Positions 44,041 through 52,332 of a stretch of DNA of 64,000 nt are shown in pieces. Below the pieces are notes generated by a model, which made no database searches, had not been told where the DNA came from, and worked only from the letters and a program-made list of their open reading frames with translations. Origin of the DNA: Woeseia oceani (GTDB taxonomy: Bacteria; Pseudomonadota; Gammaproteobacteria; Steroidobacterales; Woeseiaceae). Position 1 is the first letter of the stretch. Every line of letters starts with the position of its first letter. The stretch spans positions 1,167,001 through 1,231,000 of the forward strand of contig NZ_CP016268.1 in the NCBI RefSeq assembly GCF_001677435.1. Direction: 5' to 3'. A program made the translations under genes and the position numbers.

Positions 44041-44828
44041 GTGGACCAGAAATCTCGGGCTTGCCAATCGACATGGACTTCATCTCGATTGACGTCGAGA
44101 CAGCAAATCCGAATATGGCGTCTATCTGCCAGATTGGTGTTGTTCGATACAGCGATGGCGTGCTGAGAGAAGAGTGGGAGTCTTTCGTCGATCCGAACGA
44201 CTATTTCGACGGGATGAATATTGCTATCCATGGAATTACCGAAGAGGAAGTGGCTGGTGCGCCAGCGTTCAAGGAGCTTTATCCGGAACTAACTCGGTGG
44301 CTGGGTGACTCTGTGGTTATATGCCATACGCATTTCGATCGTCTTGCAATTGTAAGGGCGTGTGATCAGCACTTTATTGCACATCCTTCCTGTCAGTGGC
44401 TAGATTCATCCCGCGTTGCTCGCCGGGCTTGGTCGAAGTTCGCATGGAAAGGGTACGGTCTGGCAAATCTGTGCAATGAGCTCGGTTATACATTTTCGCA
44501 TCACAACGCGCTGGAGGATGCAAAGGCGGCTGCCCAAGTATTTCTTGCTGCATGCCAGGAAACTGGATTGGATGTGGCTGGGTGGATCGAGCGAGTTGAA
44601 AAGCCAGTCGAATTGGGGGGCACAGGCTCTGGCGCAGACATTAGGCGCGATGGTAATCCCGACGGAACATTCTTTGGGGATGTGATCGCATTTACTGGGG
44701 CTCTTGCTTTTCCTAGAAAGGAAGCTGCTGATCTAGCTGCATCAGTGGGGTTCCGCGTTTCAAGCAGTGTAACGAAGAAAGTAACTACGCTGGTGGTGGG
44801 TGTGGCAAGCCCGAGATTTCTGGTCCAC

Positions 44829-45689
44829 TCACGCCGTTAGTATTTCCGGTTGTTGATTCGTATTTTCTTCATTCCATCGCTGTAGGTAATGCTTCGGATT
44901 CATTCCGCCCAGCGATCCGTGCGGTCTGATCGTGTTGTATTCCTCAAGCCACTGGTTGATCACGACCCGTGCTTCAGTCATCGAGCCAAATAACCAACGA
45001 TCCAGGCAGGTACTGCGAAAGATGGAGTTGAAGCTTTCGCAGTAGGCGTTCTGCCACGGACTGCCAGGATCGATGTAGTGCATGTCGACGTGTTTTTCCT
45101 TGAGCCATGTCTGCACTGCCTTTGAAACCATTTCGGGGCCGTTGTCGCTGCGCAGGCAGACCGGTCGTCCGTGTTCTTCGAACAGCTTTTCGAGAACCCG
45201 AATGACATCCGTTGCCGTCAGACTGCGACCAACCGTGATCTCAAATCCCTGCCGAGTATACTCGTCGACCACCGTCATGCACTTCAGTTGCCGCGCATCC
45301 TCCGTTTGATCAAAGACAAAGTCGTAGCTCCAGACGTGGTTCGGATACCGAGCCTGGTTCACCCACTGTGTCGTCATGCCAAGTACCTTGCGTTTCCGGC
45401 GCTTTTTAATGACCTGCAGCCCTTCTCGCCGTCGAATCAGCCGCACCGTCTCCCGGCTGATCGACCAGCTGCCCCGCATCAGGTCATAGATCTTGCGGTA
45501 GCCAAAATACGGGTAGCGTTCCGATAACCGGACCACTTCCTCGTAGGCCGCATCGACCAACTCCTGTTGGCCAACGTAGCGGTAGCTTGAGCGGTTCAGC
45601 TGTATCGCCTGACAGGCGCGTCGTTCGCTGATCTCGTACTGGTTGCGTAAGTACGTTACACAGCGACGTCGCTCTGCCAGGCTCACCAC
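44829..45689 (-). CDS. IS3-family transposase OrfB (copy 2)
   Basis: A 286-residue DDE transposase with the same catalytic motifs as copy 1 (YDFVFD, RSDNGPEM, YCESFNS). Three substitutions near residues 248-270 distinguish it. The Trp-Leu version here (QWLEEYN) matches the pattern usual in IS3 transposases, so copy 1 carries the derived form. Frame intact. Confidence 0.95.
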   Translation of the reverse strand: MVSLAERRRCVTYLRNQYEISERRACQAIQLNRSSYRYVGQQELVDAAYEEVVRLSERYPYFGYRKIYDLMRGSWSISRETVRLIRRREGLQVIKKRRKRKVLGMTTQWVNQARYPNHVWSYDFVFDQTEDARQLKCMTVVDEYTRQGFEITVGRSLTATDVIRVLEKLFEEHGRPVCLRSDNGPEMVSKAVQTWLKEKHVDMHYIDPGSPWQNAYCESFNSIFRSTCLDRWLFGSMTEARVVINQWLEEYNTIRPHGSLGGMNPKHYLQRWNEENTNQQPEILTA

Positions 45690-45949
45690 TTTCGGCTGTT
45701 GACGTCCTTCAACATCCGAATGTCCAGCGTCTGTTCCGCGACGACCTTCTTCAGCTCGGCATTCTCGCGTTCGAGTTCCTTCAGTCGCTTGGCCTCAGAA
45801 ACAGCCATGCCGCCAAACTTCGACTTCCACCGGTAAAACGACTGCTCCGAGCAGTTGTGCTTGCGGCAGACATCGGCTACCGACAGCCCGGCCTCAGCTT
45901 CCTGCAAAATCCGGATGATCTGTTCTTCTGTAAATCGCTTGCCTTTCAT
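45683..45949 (-). CDS. IS3-family transposase OrfA (copy 2)
   Basis: An 88-residue helix-turn-helix/leucine-zipper protein whose translation is identical to OrfA of copy 1. It overlaps orfB by 7 nt and has the same AGGAGG ribosome binding site. Confidence 0.95.
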   Translation of the reverse strand: MKGKRFTEEQIIRILQEAEAGLSVADVCRKHNCSEQSFYRWKSKFGGMAVSEAKRLKELERENAELKKVVAEQTLDIRMLKDVNSRKW

Positions 45950-46156
45950 TGGTGCCTCCTGGGTCGGGAAACACTAACATAGCAACTGGACCAATTATGA
46001 CGGGGCTAGCCAGGTGACCAAGACATCTCTAAGCTGGGAGGGCACTCGAAGAGCAGCAAACACCGAAAAGCGGAACAGCTCGTAGCGGCAGGTGTACCGG
46101 TTCGAATAATTGGAGAATCAGACTTTAAACGACTCGTACAGATTGATACAGGGCTT

Positions 46157-46255
46157 GCCTAACAATGCGCCACCCCAGTTTCTTGACTCACTCCCTTCCT
46201 TGCATTCTCGCTCAAGCCACGTTGCTTCAAATACGAGTTAGATCAGACGTTAGAA
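46157..46255 (+). other. attC site C (99 bp)
   Basis: R'' GCCTAAC at 46157-46163, containing the TAA stop of the reconstructed exonuclease gene, and R' GTTAGAA at 46249-46255. The body is the most diverged of the complete sites, but spacing and palindromic layout are kept (CGAGTTAGATC near the L' side). Confidence 0.83.
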
Positions 46256-46346
46256 CAACCCTCGATGTTGAAGAATGGTCGGAGACAGAAGGCTCTACTA
46301 CGAAGTCAGAAAAAATCGCCGACACTAAAAGAATAAGGAGACAAAG

Positions 46347-46556
46347 ATGGATCCAGCAGCAGGTGGTTTATACCTCATCATCGTACTTTTTCTTGTTATC
46401 CTTGGAATACTTTGGTTCCTACTACCGTTCGCGGTTTTCGGCACCAAGGCAAAACTTGATGCGCTCATAGCGGAGACCCGAAAAACCAATGAAGAACTCA
46501 ACCAACTTCGCAGGCAGATCGTTGGTTCGAGCGGTGAGGTCCACACCAGACTTTAG
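46347..46556 (+). CDS. Integron cassette D: 69-residue membrane protein with coiled tail
   Basis: A single N-terminal membrane helix (LYLIIVLFLVILGILWFLLP, residues 8-27) is followed by a helical, Glu/Lys-rich tail (KAKLDALIAETRKTNEELNQLRRQI) that should form a coiled coil in the cytoplasm. The ATG has AAGGAGA upstream. Family not recognised, although small TM plus coiled-coil proteins of this kind recur near phage- and mobile-element-associated genes. Followed by a partial attC. Confidence 0.7.
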   Translation: MDPAAGGLYLIIVLFLVILGILWFLLPFAVFGTKAKLDALIAETRKTNEELNQLRRQIVGSSGEVHTRL

Positions 46557-46572
46557 GTGGCGTGAACAGAGT

Positions 46573-46606
46573 GACTAAACCATACGTTGCACCTGTTATT
46601 CACCGC
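46573..46606 (+). other. Truncated attC (5' half)
   Basis: GACTAAACCATACGTTGCACC..CACCGCC aligns with the left half of the attC family, with a decayed R''. No right half or GTTRRRY core follows, so the cluster ends here by deletion. Confidence 0.55.
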
Positions 46607-46742
46607 CGATCAGGCTCTTCAGGTAATAGCGGTCTGCGCCACAAGAGGAGTTGACGACGTAACCTTTCGGCCGGGCTATCTGGTGATAAATGGTTCCAGC
46701 CGGCTGTTAGAATGGTGTGTCAGCAGAAACCGAGTTTAGCCA

Positions 46743-46928
46743 ATGATTAACATGAAAGCCCTTGCCATCTCGACGATGATTGTTATCGCCCTCCTGATCA
46801 CTCTGGGCATAATTGCGAGACGTTTCTTCGGCGACTGGAGCAGTGAGAACGATATGGCCTTGGCAATCACGTGCGGCGTCATTTGCGGAATCATTTACCC
46901 GTTCATTGCCAAGAAGATGGAGCCCTAG
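46743..46928 (+). CDS. Small hypothetical membrane protein
   Basis: A 61-residue protein with two hydrophobic segments (ALAISTMIVIALLITLGII and MALAITCGVICGIIYPFIA) separated by a short charged loop. Start ATG 46743 or 46752. No clear ribosome binding site and no family recognised. It lies just beyond the cassette cluster, before the DUF1415 gene. Confidence 0.5.
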   Translation: MINMKALAISTMIVIALLITLGIIARRFFGDWSSENDMALAITCGVICGIIYPFIAKKMEP

Positions 46929-47023
46929 CTTCTGCAATAGCGCTTAAGTCCGTGCAAACGTTCCGGATTGTGAGCTGCAAACGAGAAGAGAGATTGTGCC
47001 TGCCCTGAGGGCTTCAAGAGTCA

Positions 47024-47578
47024 ATGGAAACAGTAACAAAATCCGCTGTCGTTCGACGCTGGGTCGAGGACCTGGTCGTTGGTCTGAACCTGTGTCCGTT
47101 CGCGGGCCGCGAATTGGTCAACAACAGAATCCGCTTTGTTGAATCCGCCGCGACGACGGAAGAACAGTTGCTGGGAACACTTGAGGCGGAACTGGCGCTG
47201 CTTAACAATGATGCAGCAATAGAAACGACTTTGCTCATTCACCCCGATGTGCTGCAGGACTTCTTCGACTACAACCAGTTTCTGGATACCGCTGATCGCT
47301 TGTTGGAGCAGATGGAACTGGAAGGCGTTTACCAGGTTGCCAGTTTTCACCCGGATTACCAGTTCGCCGATACCGCGGCGGATGATGCGGAAAACTATAC
47401 CAACCGCTCGCCCTATCCGTTGTTGCATATACTGAGGGAAGCCAGCCTTGAAAAAAGCATCGACGCGTACCCGGATGTGGAGCAGATTCCGGCCCGTAAT
47501 ATCGAGCGTATGAATAGCCTGGGGCGCGAGCATCTCGAGTTGCTGATGCGGCGCTGTATCGATGGTGGTAAAAACTAG
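47024..47578 (+). CDS. DUF1415 family protein
   Basis: A 184-residue cytoplasmic protein with the DUF1415 signatures VVRRWVEDLVVGLNLCPFAGRE, split by VNNRIRF, then LLIHPDVLQDFFDYNQFL, YQVASFHPDYQFAD and YTNRSPYPLLHILREAS. Widespread in gammaproteobacteria, function unknown. The conserved Cys, His and Asp residues could form a metal or catalytic site. Confidence 0.9.
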   Translation: METVTKSAVVRRWVEDLVVGLNLCPFAGRELVNNRIRFVESAATTEEQLLGTLEAELALLNNDAAIETTLLIHPDVLQDFFDYNQFLDTADRLLEQMELEGVYQVASFHPDYQFADTAADDAENYTNRSPYPLLHILREASLEKSIDAYPDVEQIPARNIERMNSLGREHLELLMRRCIDGGKN

Positions 47579-47696
47579 AGGCCACCGTGCCACTGGCGGT
47601 CCGGACCGCCGTTGTCAGTGGCGCGCAGACGTACAAGCGGCGCATACTGAATCGTCGAGCAGCAAGTGTCGGTCAACGGGCGTTAGGAGTAATCAA

Positions 47697-48023
47697 ATGA
47701 CAGAACACGATTTTTCCACTGAAGCCAGGTACCAGAGTTTTGCGGAATTCTATCCGTTCTATTTGAGTCAGCACGCCGACAGAACCTGTCGCCGACTGCA
47801 TTTCACAGGCTCGTTGTCGGTCTTGATCATTCTGTTCTCGTCCTTGCTTACGGCGAACTACCTTTGGTTGCTCGCAATACCCGTGGTCGGCTACGGCTTT
47901 GCCTGGATAGGTCACTTTGTGTTCGAGAAAAACCGGCCGGCCACTTTTACTTATCCGTTCTACAGCCTTCAGGGTGATTGGGTAATGTTCTTTCAGATGC
48001 TGACTGGCAAGATAAAATTCTGA
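47697..48023 (+). CDS. DUF962 / Mpo1-like membrane protein
   Basis: A 108-residue protein with the Mpo1-like pattern FAEFYPFYLSQHADRTCRRLHFTG and HFVFEKNRPATFTYPFYSLQGDWVMF, including the conserved His and Asp residues. Two membrane segments near residues 38-70. Yeast Mpo1 is an Fe(II) dioxygenase for 2-hydroxy fatty acids; bacterial roles are unproven. Start ATG 47697 has AGGAG upstream. Confidence 0.85.
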   Translation: MTEHDFSTEARYQSFAEFYPFYLSQHADRTCRRLHFTGSLSVLIILFSSLLTANYLWLLAIPVVGYGFAWIGHFVFEKNRPATFTYPFYSLQGDWVMFFQMLTGKIKF

Positions 48024-48073
48024 TCGGCGCTCCTTAAGCCGGTCAAACACGCGAACTGCGGGGAGGGCTCAGC

Positions 48074-48961
48074 TTGAACCGGAACGCCTGGATAGCCATT
48101 GCCATTTTCTCAGTACCCTGCCTGATGGCCGGTGGGGTGTACCTTGCGAGTGAGTGGCGGCTGCGTAACGTCGAGTTGCCGGATCCATTCGTCGCAACCA
48201 TTCCAACTGATGCAGCGTCGATAGAGCACGGCAGGCACGTTGCCCGTATCCGCGGTTGTTTCGGCTGCCACGGCCAGTCGCTGGAGGGCAGGGTATATAC
48301 CGACCAGTGGCCGTGGGTCGAGCTGGCGGTTGCACCGAACCTGGCCGCCTACGCACAGGAGCATTCGCCCGCGACGCTGGAAGCAGCAATTCGCCACGGC
48401 ATTGGCGTCGATGGTCGCGCCCTGTGGTCCATGCCGTCTTACAACTGGACCAATCTGTCCGACTCCGATCTCGTTGCACTCATCGCGTTTCTGCGAAGTG
48501 CGGAAGTACAGCCATCATCACACCCAAAGCCCAAGCTGGGCTGGAGCGCTCGCTGGGAGATCGCCAGCGGTTCTGTCATGCACATGGCCGATTGGGTAAG
48601 CCTCGTGCCGCCGCTCCAGTACCAGGACCATCCGTTGCCGGCAATGCGGCTAGGCGAGTACCTCGCGATGACGATGTGCAATGAATGTCACGGACTGGAT
48701 CTCCGCGGTGCCGTAGCCCCCGACGGCCGGGCGCCGGATCTGGCCATACTGGCGGCGTATTCGGAAGCCGATTTCCGAACGTTGCTGGCAACCGGAACCG
48801 CCATCGGTGGTCGCGACAACCTCAACCTGATGTCAATGGTCGCCAGGGACCGTTTTCCGGATTTAACAGACGAAGAGATCAGCAGCCTGTACTTCTTCCT
48901 GAATACCCTGGGCGTGCAACCGGTCGCAGAGGACGTACCGTGGCGACCGAAAAACGAATAG
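48074..48961 (+). CDS. Membrane-anchored diheme cytochrome c
   Basis: A 295-residue protein with an uncleaved or cleavable N-terminal membrane segment (residues 5-25) and two heme motifs, C62-FGC-H66 and C202-NEC-H206. Each is followed by an alcohol-dehydrogenase-cytochrome-type helix. TTG start with GGGAGG upstream. It is a distant paralogue of the cytochrome at 30763-31626, but without the same neighbours. Confidence 0.88.
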   Translation: MNRNAWIAIAIFSVPCLMAGGVYLASEWRLRNVELPDPFVATIPTDAASIEHGRHVARIRGCFGCHGQSLEGRVYTDQWPWVELAVAPNLAAYAQEHSPATLEAAIRHGIGVDGRALWSMPSYNWTNLSDSDLVALIAFLRSAEVQPSSHPKPKLGWSARWEIASGSVMHMADWVSLVPPLQYQDHPLPAMRLGEYLAMTMCNECHGLDLRGAVAPDGRAPDLAILAAYSEADFRTLLATGTAIGGRDNLNLMSMVARDRFPDLTDEEISSLYFFLNTLGVQPVAEDVPWRPKNE

Positions 48962-49216
48962 GGCGCGGTCGTGGTATTGTGATACACGATTACGAATGCT
49001 TCTGTGAAGATCGCATTCCGCAAAGTTCGGTTTTGCGGGTATTTCCATTGATGCTTGCTTGCCTGTTTTGGTTTGGCGGACACACTGGTGTTTCAATGGA
49101 TGTCATCAACAATGAAGTCCCGATCTTGTGATGGCGTTTCAGTGGCTGTAGAGCGCGTAAGTCCGCGGGTACCCGAGTTCCTCGTATTTGCTGTAATCTG
49201 ATCGAAGAGGTGAGGC

Positions 49217-49618
49217 ATGAAACGACTTTTGTATATGACACTGGTCTGCCTGCTTACCACTGCTGCATTGGCAGACGATTGCCGGCTCCAGGGGGGTTGG
49301 AAATCGGATGCAGCCCGAACGCTGTCCGGCATTGACTCAACCAAGATGACTGACGCCAGCGCATTGAATGCCATTAGCCACGGTCTCTTCGGCCACATGA
49401 CTCACGAGTGGACGTGTACCGGGTTCCGCGAGTGGTTTGACACGCAGAATGAAAGTATCACGGTGGCATACGAGATCCTATCCGACAGCGATTCCGCAAC
49501 GACGCTGAAGGTGTTGACCGAACCGGAGTATGTGCTTTCCCTGGCATGGGAAGGCGAATGCTACAAGCTGCCGGTTGCCGGTCACGATTTCTACGAATAT
49601 TTCTGCCCGGTAGATTAG
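49217..49618 (+). CDS. Secreted hypothetical protein
   Basis: A 133-residue exported protein with a signal peptide ending at about ALADD and a strong GAGGTGAGG site before the ATG. Four Cys in the mature part (DDCRLQGGW, EWTCTG, GECYKL, EYFCPVD) suggest two disulphides. The layout resembles lipocalin-like secreted domains, with GGWKSDAART as a first strand, but I do not recognise a family. Confidence 0.65.
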   Translation: MKRLLYMTLVCLLTTAALADDCRLQGGWKSDAARTLSGIDSTKMTDASALNAISHGLFGHMTHEWTCTGFREWFDTQNESITVAYEILSDSDSATTLKVLTEPEYVLSLAWEGECYKLPVAGHDFYEYFCPVD

Positions 49619-49675
49619 TTCCGATATCTTCAGGTTGTGTTCGGTAAGTGCGTTTACAGTTGAAGCGAGAAGGCG

Positions 49676-50056
49676 ATGAGCGTTCGGATAGCGATAGTGT
49701 TGGCGCTACTTCTCATGGTGGCCAATATCGTGACTCTCGGAGGGTTAGGCAGCCTGCTGTTCACGCTGGGTGACGGCATTGCGATCGCATTCTTCGGCAA
49801 CGCGCTCGGAGATATTCATGGCGACTATTATTTGCCGATCGCGGTCTGGATGGGATTGGCATGGCCTGTCGGCGCACTCCTGATTTTCTACGCCATGCTC
49901 CGCTATCAACAAGCGCAAAGCGATTCAATGTGGCTCTATTCACTGTTGCCGGTCTTTCTTCTGATTCTTGACGTCGCCCTGTCGCTTGCGTTTCACGTAG
50001 GCGCTGCTTCCTTGTCTCCAGCATTCGATATCCAGGAGTTGCCAACGCTCCCTTGA
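49676..50056 (+). CDS. Hypothetical membrane protein
   Basis: A 126-residue protein with three likely membrane helices (residues 4-30, 56-76, 84-108). Start ATG with AGAAGG upstream. No family recognised; same strand as the preceding secreted protein, 57 bp away. Confidence 0.6.
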   Translation: MSVRIAIVLALLLMVANIVTLGGLGSLLFTLGDGIAIAFFGNALGDIHGDYYLPIAVWMGLAWPVGALLIFYAMLRYQQAQSDSMWLYSLLPVFLLILDVALSLAFHVGAASLSPAFDIQELPTLP

Positions 50057-50146
50057 GAGCGCACACAGGGACTACGGCAGGTGTTGCAGTCACGTAGTGC
50101 TAAACACACCGAGGACAATGAAGTGCCAAAGATTGAATCATAGCAC

Positions 50147-50608
50147 GTGCGAAACTTCGTTCTCATCGGTTTGCACATTTCGTTCGCCCTGTTTTTGCTG
50201 CTGATTACCTTGTTTCAGCACGGCCCGCCAATTCTCACAGGGGACGAGACAGCGGCGCTCGGTTTCTTTGCATTCTTCATCCTTGGGTTGCCGGTCCTTG
50301 CGGCGGCTATCGGTACATTTGTCGTTTCAATCCTTGCGGGTAAATGGTGGCTGAATGTGCTGGCTGCGGCCTTGATCGTCACTTTCATTCTCACAATGCT
50401 GAGCTTCTGGACAGGTGTTCTCGCGTCGTTCGGTTATTTTGCCTTCGCCATCTGGGCATTGGTGCAAGGCTTTGCCACCGAAGGAGCGCGTAATCAGGGC
50501 GCGCCTGATTCGCAAACTGGAAGACGACGGGTTAAGAACATTCTTTTGCTCTTAGTGGTGCTCCTTGCCTTCGGACTGTTCGCCGCCGTGTTTCTGCTTG
50601 GCGTCTAG
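50147..50608 (+). CDS. Hypothetical membrane protein
   Basis: A 153-residue protein with about five hydrophobic segments and a basic loop near residues 115-125 (SQTGRRRVKN). GTG start without a clear ribosome binding site, so the N-terminus is uncertain. No family recognised. Confidence 0.55.
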   Translation: MRNFVLIGLHISFALFLLLITLFQHGPPILTGDETAALGFFAFFILGLPVLAAAIGTFVVSILAGKWWLNVLAAALIVTFILTMLSFWTGVLASFGYFAFAIWALVQGFATEGARNQGAPDSQTGRRRVKNILLLLVVLLAFGLFAAVFLLGV

Positions 50609-50742
50609 CGGCATGGGTCAGGCCGCTGTGATGACAAACTTTGGCATTGAGCTGCCAGGGTCGTGCAAAATACCGCTTCCGTGTGAGAAGGCTGCGGTGC
50701 CAGCAGGCGAAGTCCTCGCACAGTAGAGAAGTTGATCCGGTC

Positions 50743-51270
50743 ATGCCCACCGTAAAATCGTGCCCGTTGCCTGCAGACGCGCTGCTCAGGCGTTACCGGA
50801 AGCCCGGTTTTTACACCGATTGCTTTTTTGCGGATATTCCCTTTCGAGTCTCTCAGGAACAGTTCGTACTGGCGTTTTATTCGACGGCGCTGTTCAGGGC
50901 GGAGCGTTTCATCTTGAAGTGGGTCGTATCGAAGCCTTCGACGGACGAACAAGCAGTTGCCTTGGCATCAGCTAAGGCGGATGAGTTCGCGGCCTGGTCG
51001 GTCGAGGGACGGACGGAGAAGCAGCTCCTGCTGTCGGACTATCAGGGCCGTACAAAATCATGGCTCCGAACGGACCACACAGGGACAGACGCGGGCACTC
51101 AAACCCGGCTGTATTTCGGTTCTGCCGTTATTCCTGTTCTCGATAGGCAAACGGGGGAACGTCATCTCGGACTTGTGTACAAAGCGTTACTTGGCTTCCA
51201 CAAGGTTTATTCGATTGCTTTGTTGTGGAACGCGGTGGCGAGGCTGAAGAAGCAGCATTCAAACAATTGA
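50743..51270 (+). CDS. Conserved hypothetical protein
   Basis: A 175-residue soluble protein. ATG 50743 is chosen because the sequence before it looks non-coding. It has YRKPGFYTDCFFADIP, VSKPSTDEQAVALA, LLLSDYQGRTKSWLRT and TRLYFGSAVIP followed by LLGFHKVYSIALLWNA. The late FGSAV/HKVYS part reminds me of DUF2867-type proteins, but not strongly enough to assign it. Confidence 0.6.
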   Translation: MPTVKSCPLPADALLRRYRKPGFYTDCFFADIPFRVSQEQFVLAFYSTALFRAERFILKWVVSKPSTDEQAVALASAKADEFAAWSVEGRTEKQLLLSDYQGRTKSWLRTDHTGTDAGTQTRLYFGSAVIPVLDRQTGERHLGLVYKALLGFHKVYSIALLWNAVARLKKQHSNN

Positions 51271-51307
51271 GGTTGAGACGGATACAACGCAGGTCCTGCC
51301 GTTTCTG

Positions 51308-52192
51308 TCATCGTTCCCACGGCGGCACAGGCTGAAACTGGTCGAGCAGGAAATCGATCATTACCCGAACTTTCGGTGCAATGATCCGGTTACTCGGGTA
51401 CAGCGCCCAGATCGAGGACTCCGTGACCAGCGGAAAGTCGGGCAACACTTTCACCAAGCGACCGGCCTTCAGGCTTTCGCTGGCATTCCAGAGCGATTTG
51501 ATGCTGATACCCATGCCGCTCTCAAGCAATAACCGCACGGCTTCGCCATCGTTGATCACAAACGAACGCGGGGCATTAATGACTTGCCCGTTCTCGAATT
51601 TCCACTTGTTGTTGCCGGCCAGAACAACACAGTGATGATTGATCAGTTCATCGGGCGTTGCCGGCGCACCGTGTTCCGCGAGATAGGCTGGTGAGGCGCA
51701 AAGTACCCGCTTATCAGCGGCCAGTTTTCTCGCAATGATGCTGCTGTCACTGAGTGGCGCATTCCTGATGATCAGGTCGTAGGCCCCTTCCACAACGTCG
51801 AGCACTTCATCGGACAGCCGCAAATCCAGTTGCACGAGCGGGTAACGCGCGTGGAAGTCTGCCAGTCGCGGAATGACGTGCATGCGGCCAAACGAGCCGG
51901 GCAGCGTCATCCGCAGCACACCTTTCGCGCCGGCTTCCTTTCCGCTGACCGAGCTGAGGCCGCTCTCCAGGGTTTCCAGTGCGTGCTGGGCGTAGGGCAG
52001 GAAAGCCGCACCGTCTGTCGTCAACGATACAGCTCGCGTGGTTCGGTTGAACAGGCGGAAGCCCACAAGGTCTTCGAGCTTTACGAGCCGCGCGCTGGCG
52101 CTGGCCGGGGACAGCGACAGGTCGCGGGCAGCGGCAGAGAGCGCGCCACGCTCCGCGATTCTCAGGAAAAGGCGCAGGGACAGGGTATCCAT
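51308..52192 (-). CDS. LysR-family transcriptional regulator
   Basis: A 294-residue LTTR with an N-terminal winged HTH ([35 protein letters not shown]) and a type-2 periplasmic-binding-like effector domain ([39 protein letters not shown]). Divergent from the alcohol-dehydrogenase-like gene at 52333, with an A/T-rich intergenic region of about 140 bp holding the likely LTTR operator. By analogy with LTTR-quinone-oxidoreductase pairs, it probably controls that gene in response to an electrophile or oxidant. Confidence 0.92.
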   Translation of the reverse strand: MDTLSLRLFLRIAERGALSAAARDLSLSPASASARLVKLEDLVGFRLFNRTTRAVSLTTDGAAFLPYAQHALETLESGLSSVSGKEAGAKGVLRMTLPGSFGRMHVIPRLADFHARYPLVQLDLRLSDEVLDVVEGAYDLIIRNAPLSDSSIIARKLAADKRVLCASPAYLAEHGAPATPDELINHHCVVLAGNNKWKFENGQVINAPRSFVINDGEAVRLLLESGMGISIKSLWNASESLKAGRLVKVLPDFPLVTESSIWALYPSNRIIAPKVRVMIDFLLDQFQPVPPWER

Positions 52193-52332
52193 TTATCAAA
52201 AATATACGAAATATAAATTTGGAACAACGTAGATTATATATTCATGATAAAGGAATAAACTGTCTTCATTCTTGGTGGCCAGCCATGGTTCCAGGGTTGC
52301 GCCGCCGGAAGTCACCGCAAGGAATTGTTGCA

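Larger units (their letters stand above)
42857..44066 (+). mobile_element. IS3-family (IS407-group-like) element, copy 1
   Basis: A 1210-bp element with imperfect terminal inverted repeats starting TGGCTAGCCC (left) and TGGCAAGCCC (right end, reversed), carrying orfA and orfB. It is flanked by 4-bp target duplications ATCG (42853-42856 and 44067-44070). The insertion lies between the ribosome binding site and the start codon of the exonuclease cassette gene. Confidence 0.92.
44803..46012 (-). mobile_element. IS3-family (IS407-group-like) element, copy 2 (inverted)
   Basis: A second 1210-bp copy in the opposite orientation to copy 1, flanked by its own 4-bp duplication GGTG (44799-44802 and 46013-46016). 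Very nearly identical to copy 1. The orientation creates a perfect 1.2-kb inverted pair around the first 730 bp of the exonuclease gene. Confidence 0.93.
44073..46162 (+). pseudogene. Integron cassette C: DnaQ-like exonuclease-BRCT gene, split by IS copy 2
   Basis: A DEDDh 3'-5' exonuclease domain at residues 1-165 (SIDVETAN motif I, CHTHFDRLAI motif II, HHNALEDA motif III) is fused to a BRCT domain that begins at GDVIAFTGAL. IS copy 2 cuts the BRCT after codon 243. Excising 44803-46012 plus one GGTG duplication joins 44802 to 46017 in frame, giving a 291-residue protein ending VRIIGESDFKRLVQ with its TAA inside the attC core. Copy 1 has also removed the GGAGAG ribosome binding site from 8 nt before the ATG. 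Such exonuclease-BRCT fusions are known repair-type proteins. The split form loses most of the BRCT. Confidence 0.9.

Noticed and set aside
42857-46012. Composite transposon made of two inverted IS3 copies
   Set aside because: Each copy has its own 4-bp target duplication and there is no shared outer duplication, so the copies inserted separately and did not move the exonuclease gene as a unit.
47682-47688. GTTAGGA core as another cassette boundary
   Set aside because: It is the ribosome binding site region of the DUF962 gene (AGGAG). No R'' core or palindrome is paired with it, and the gene is a normal host type.
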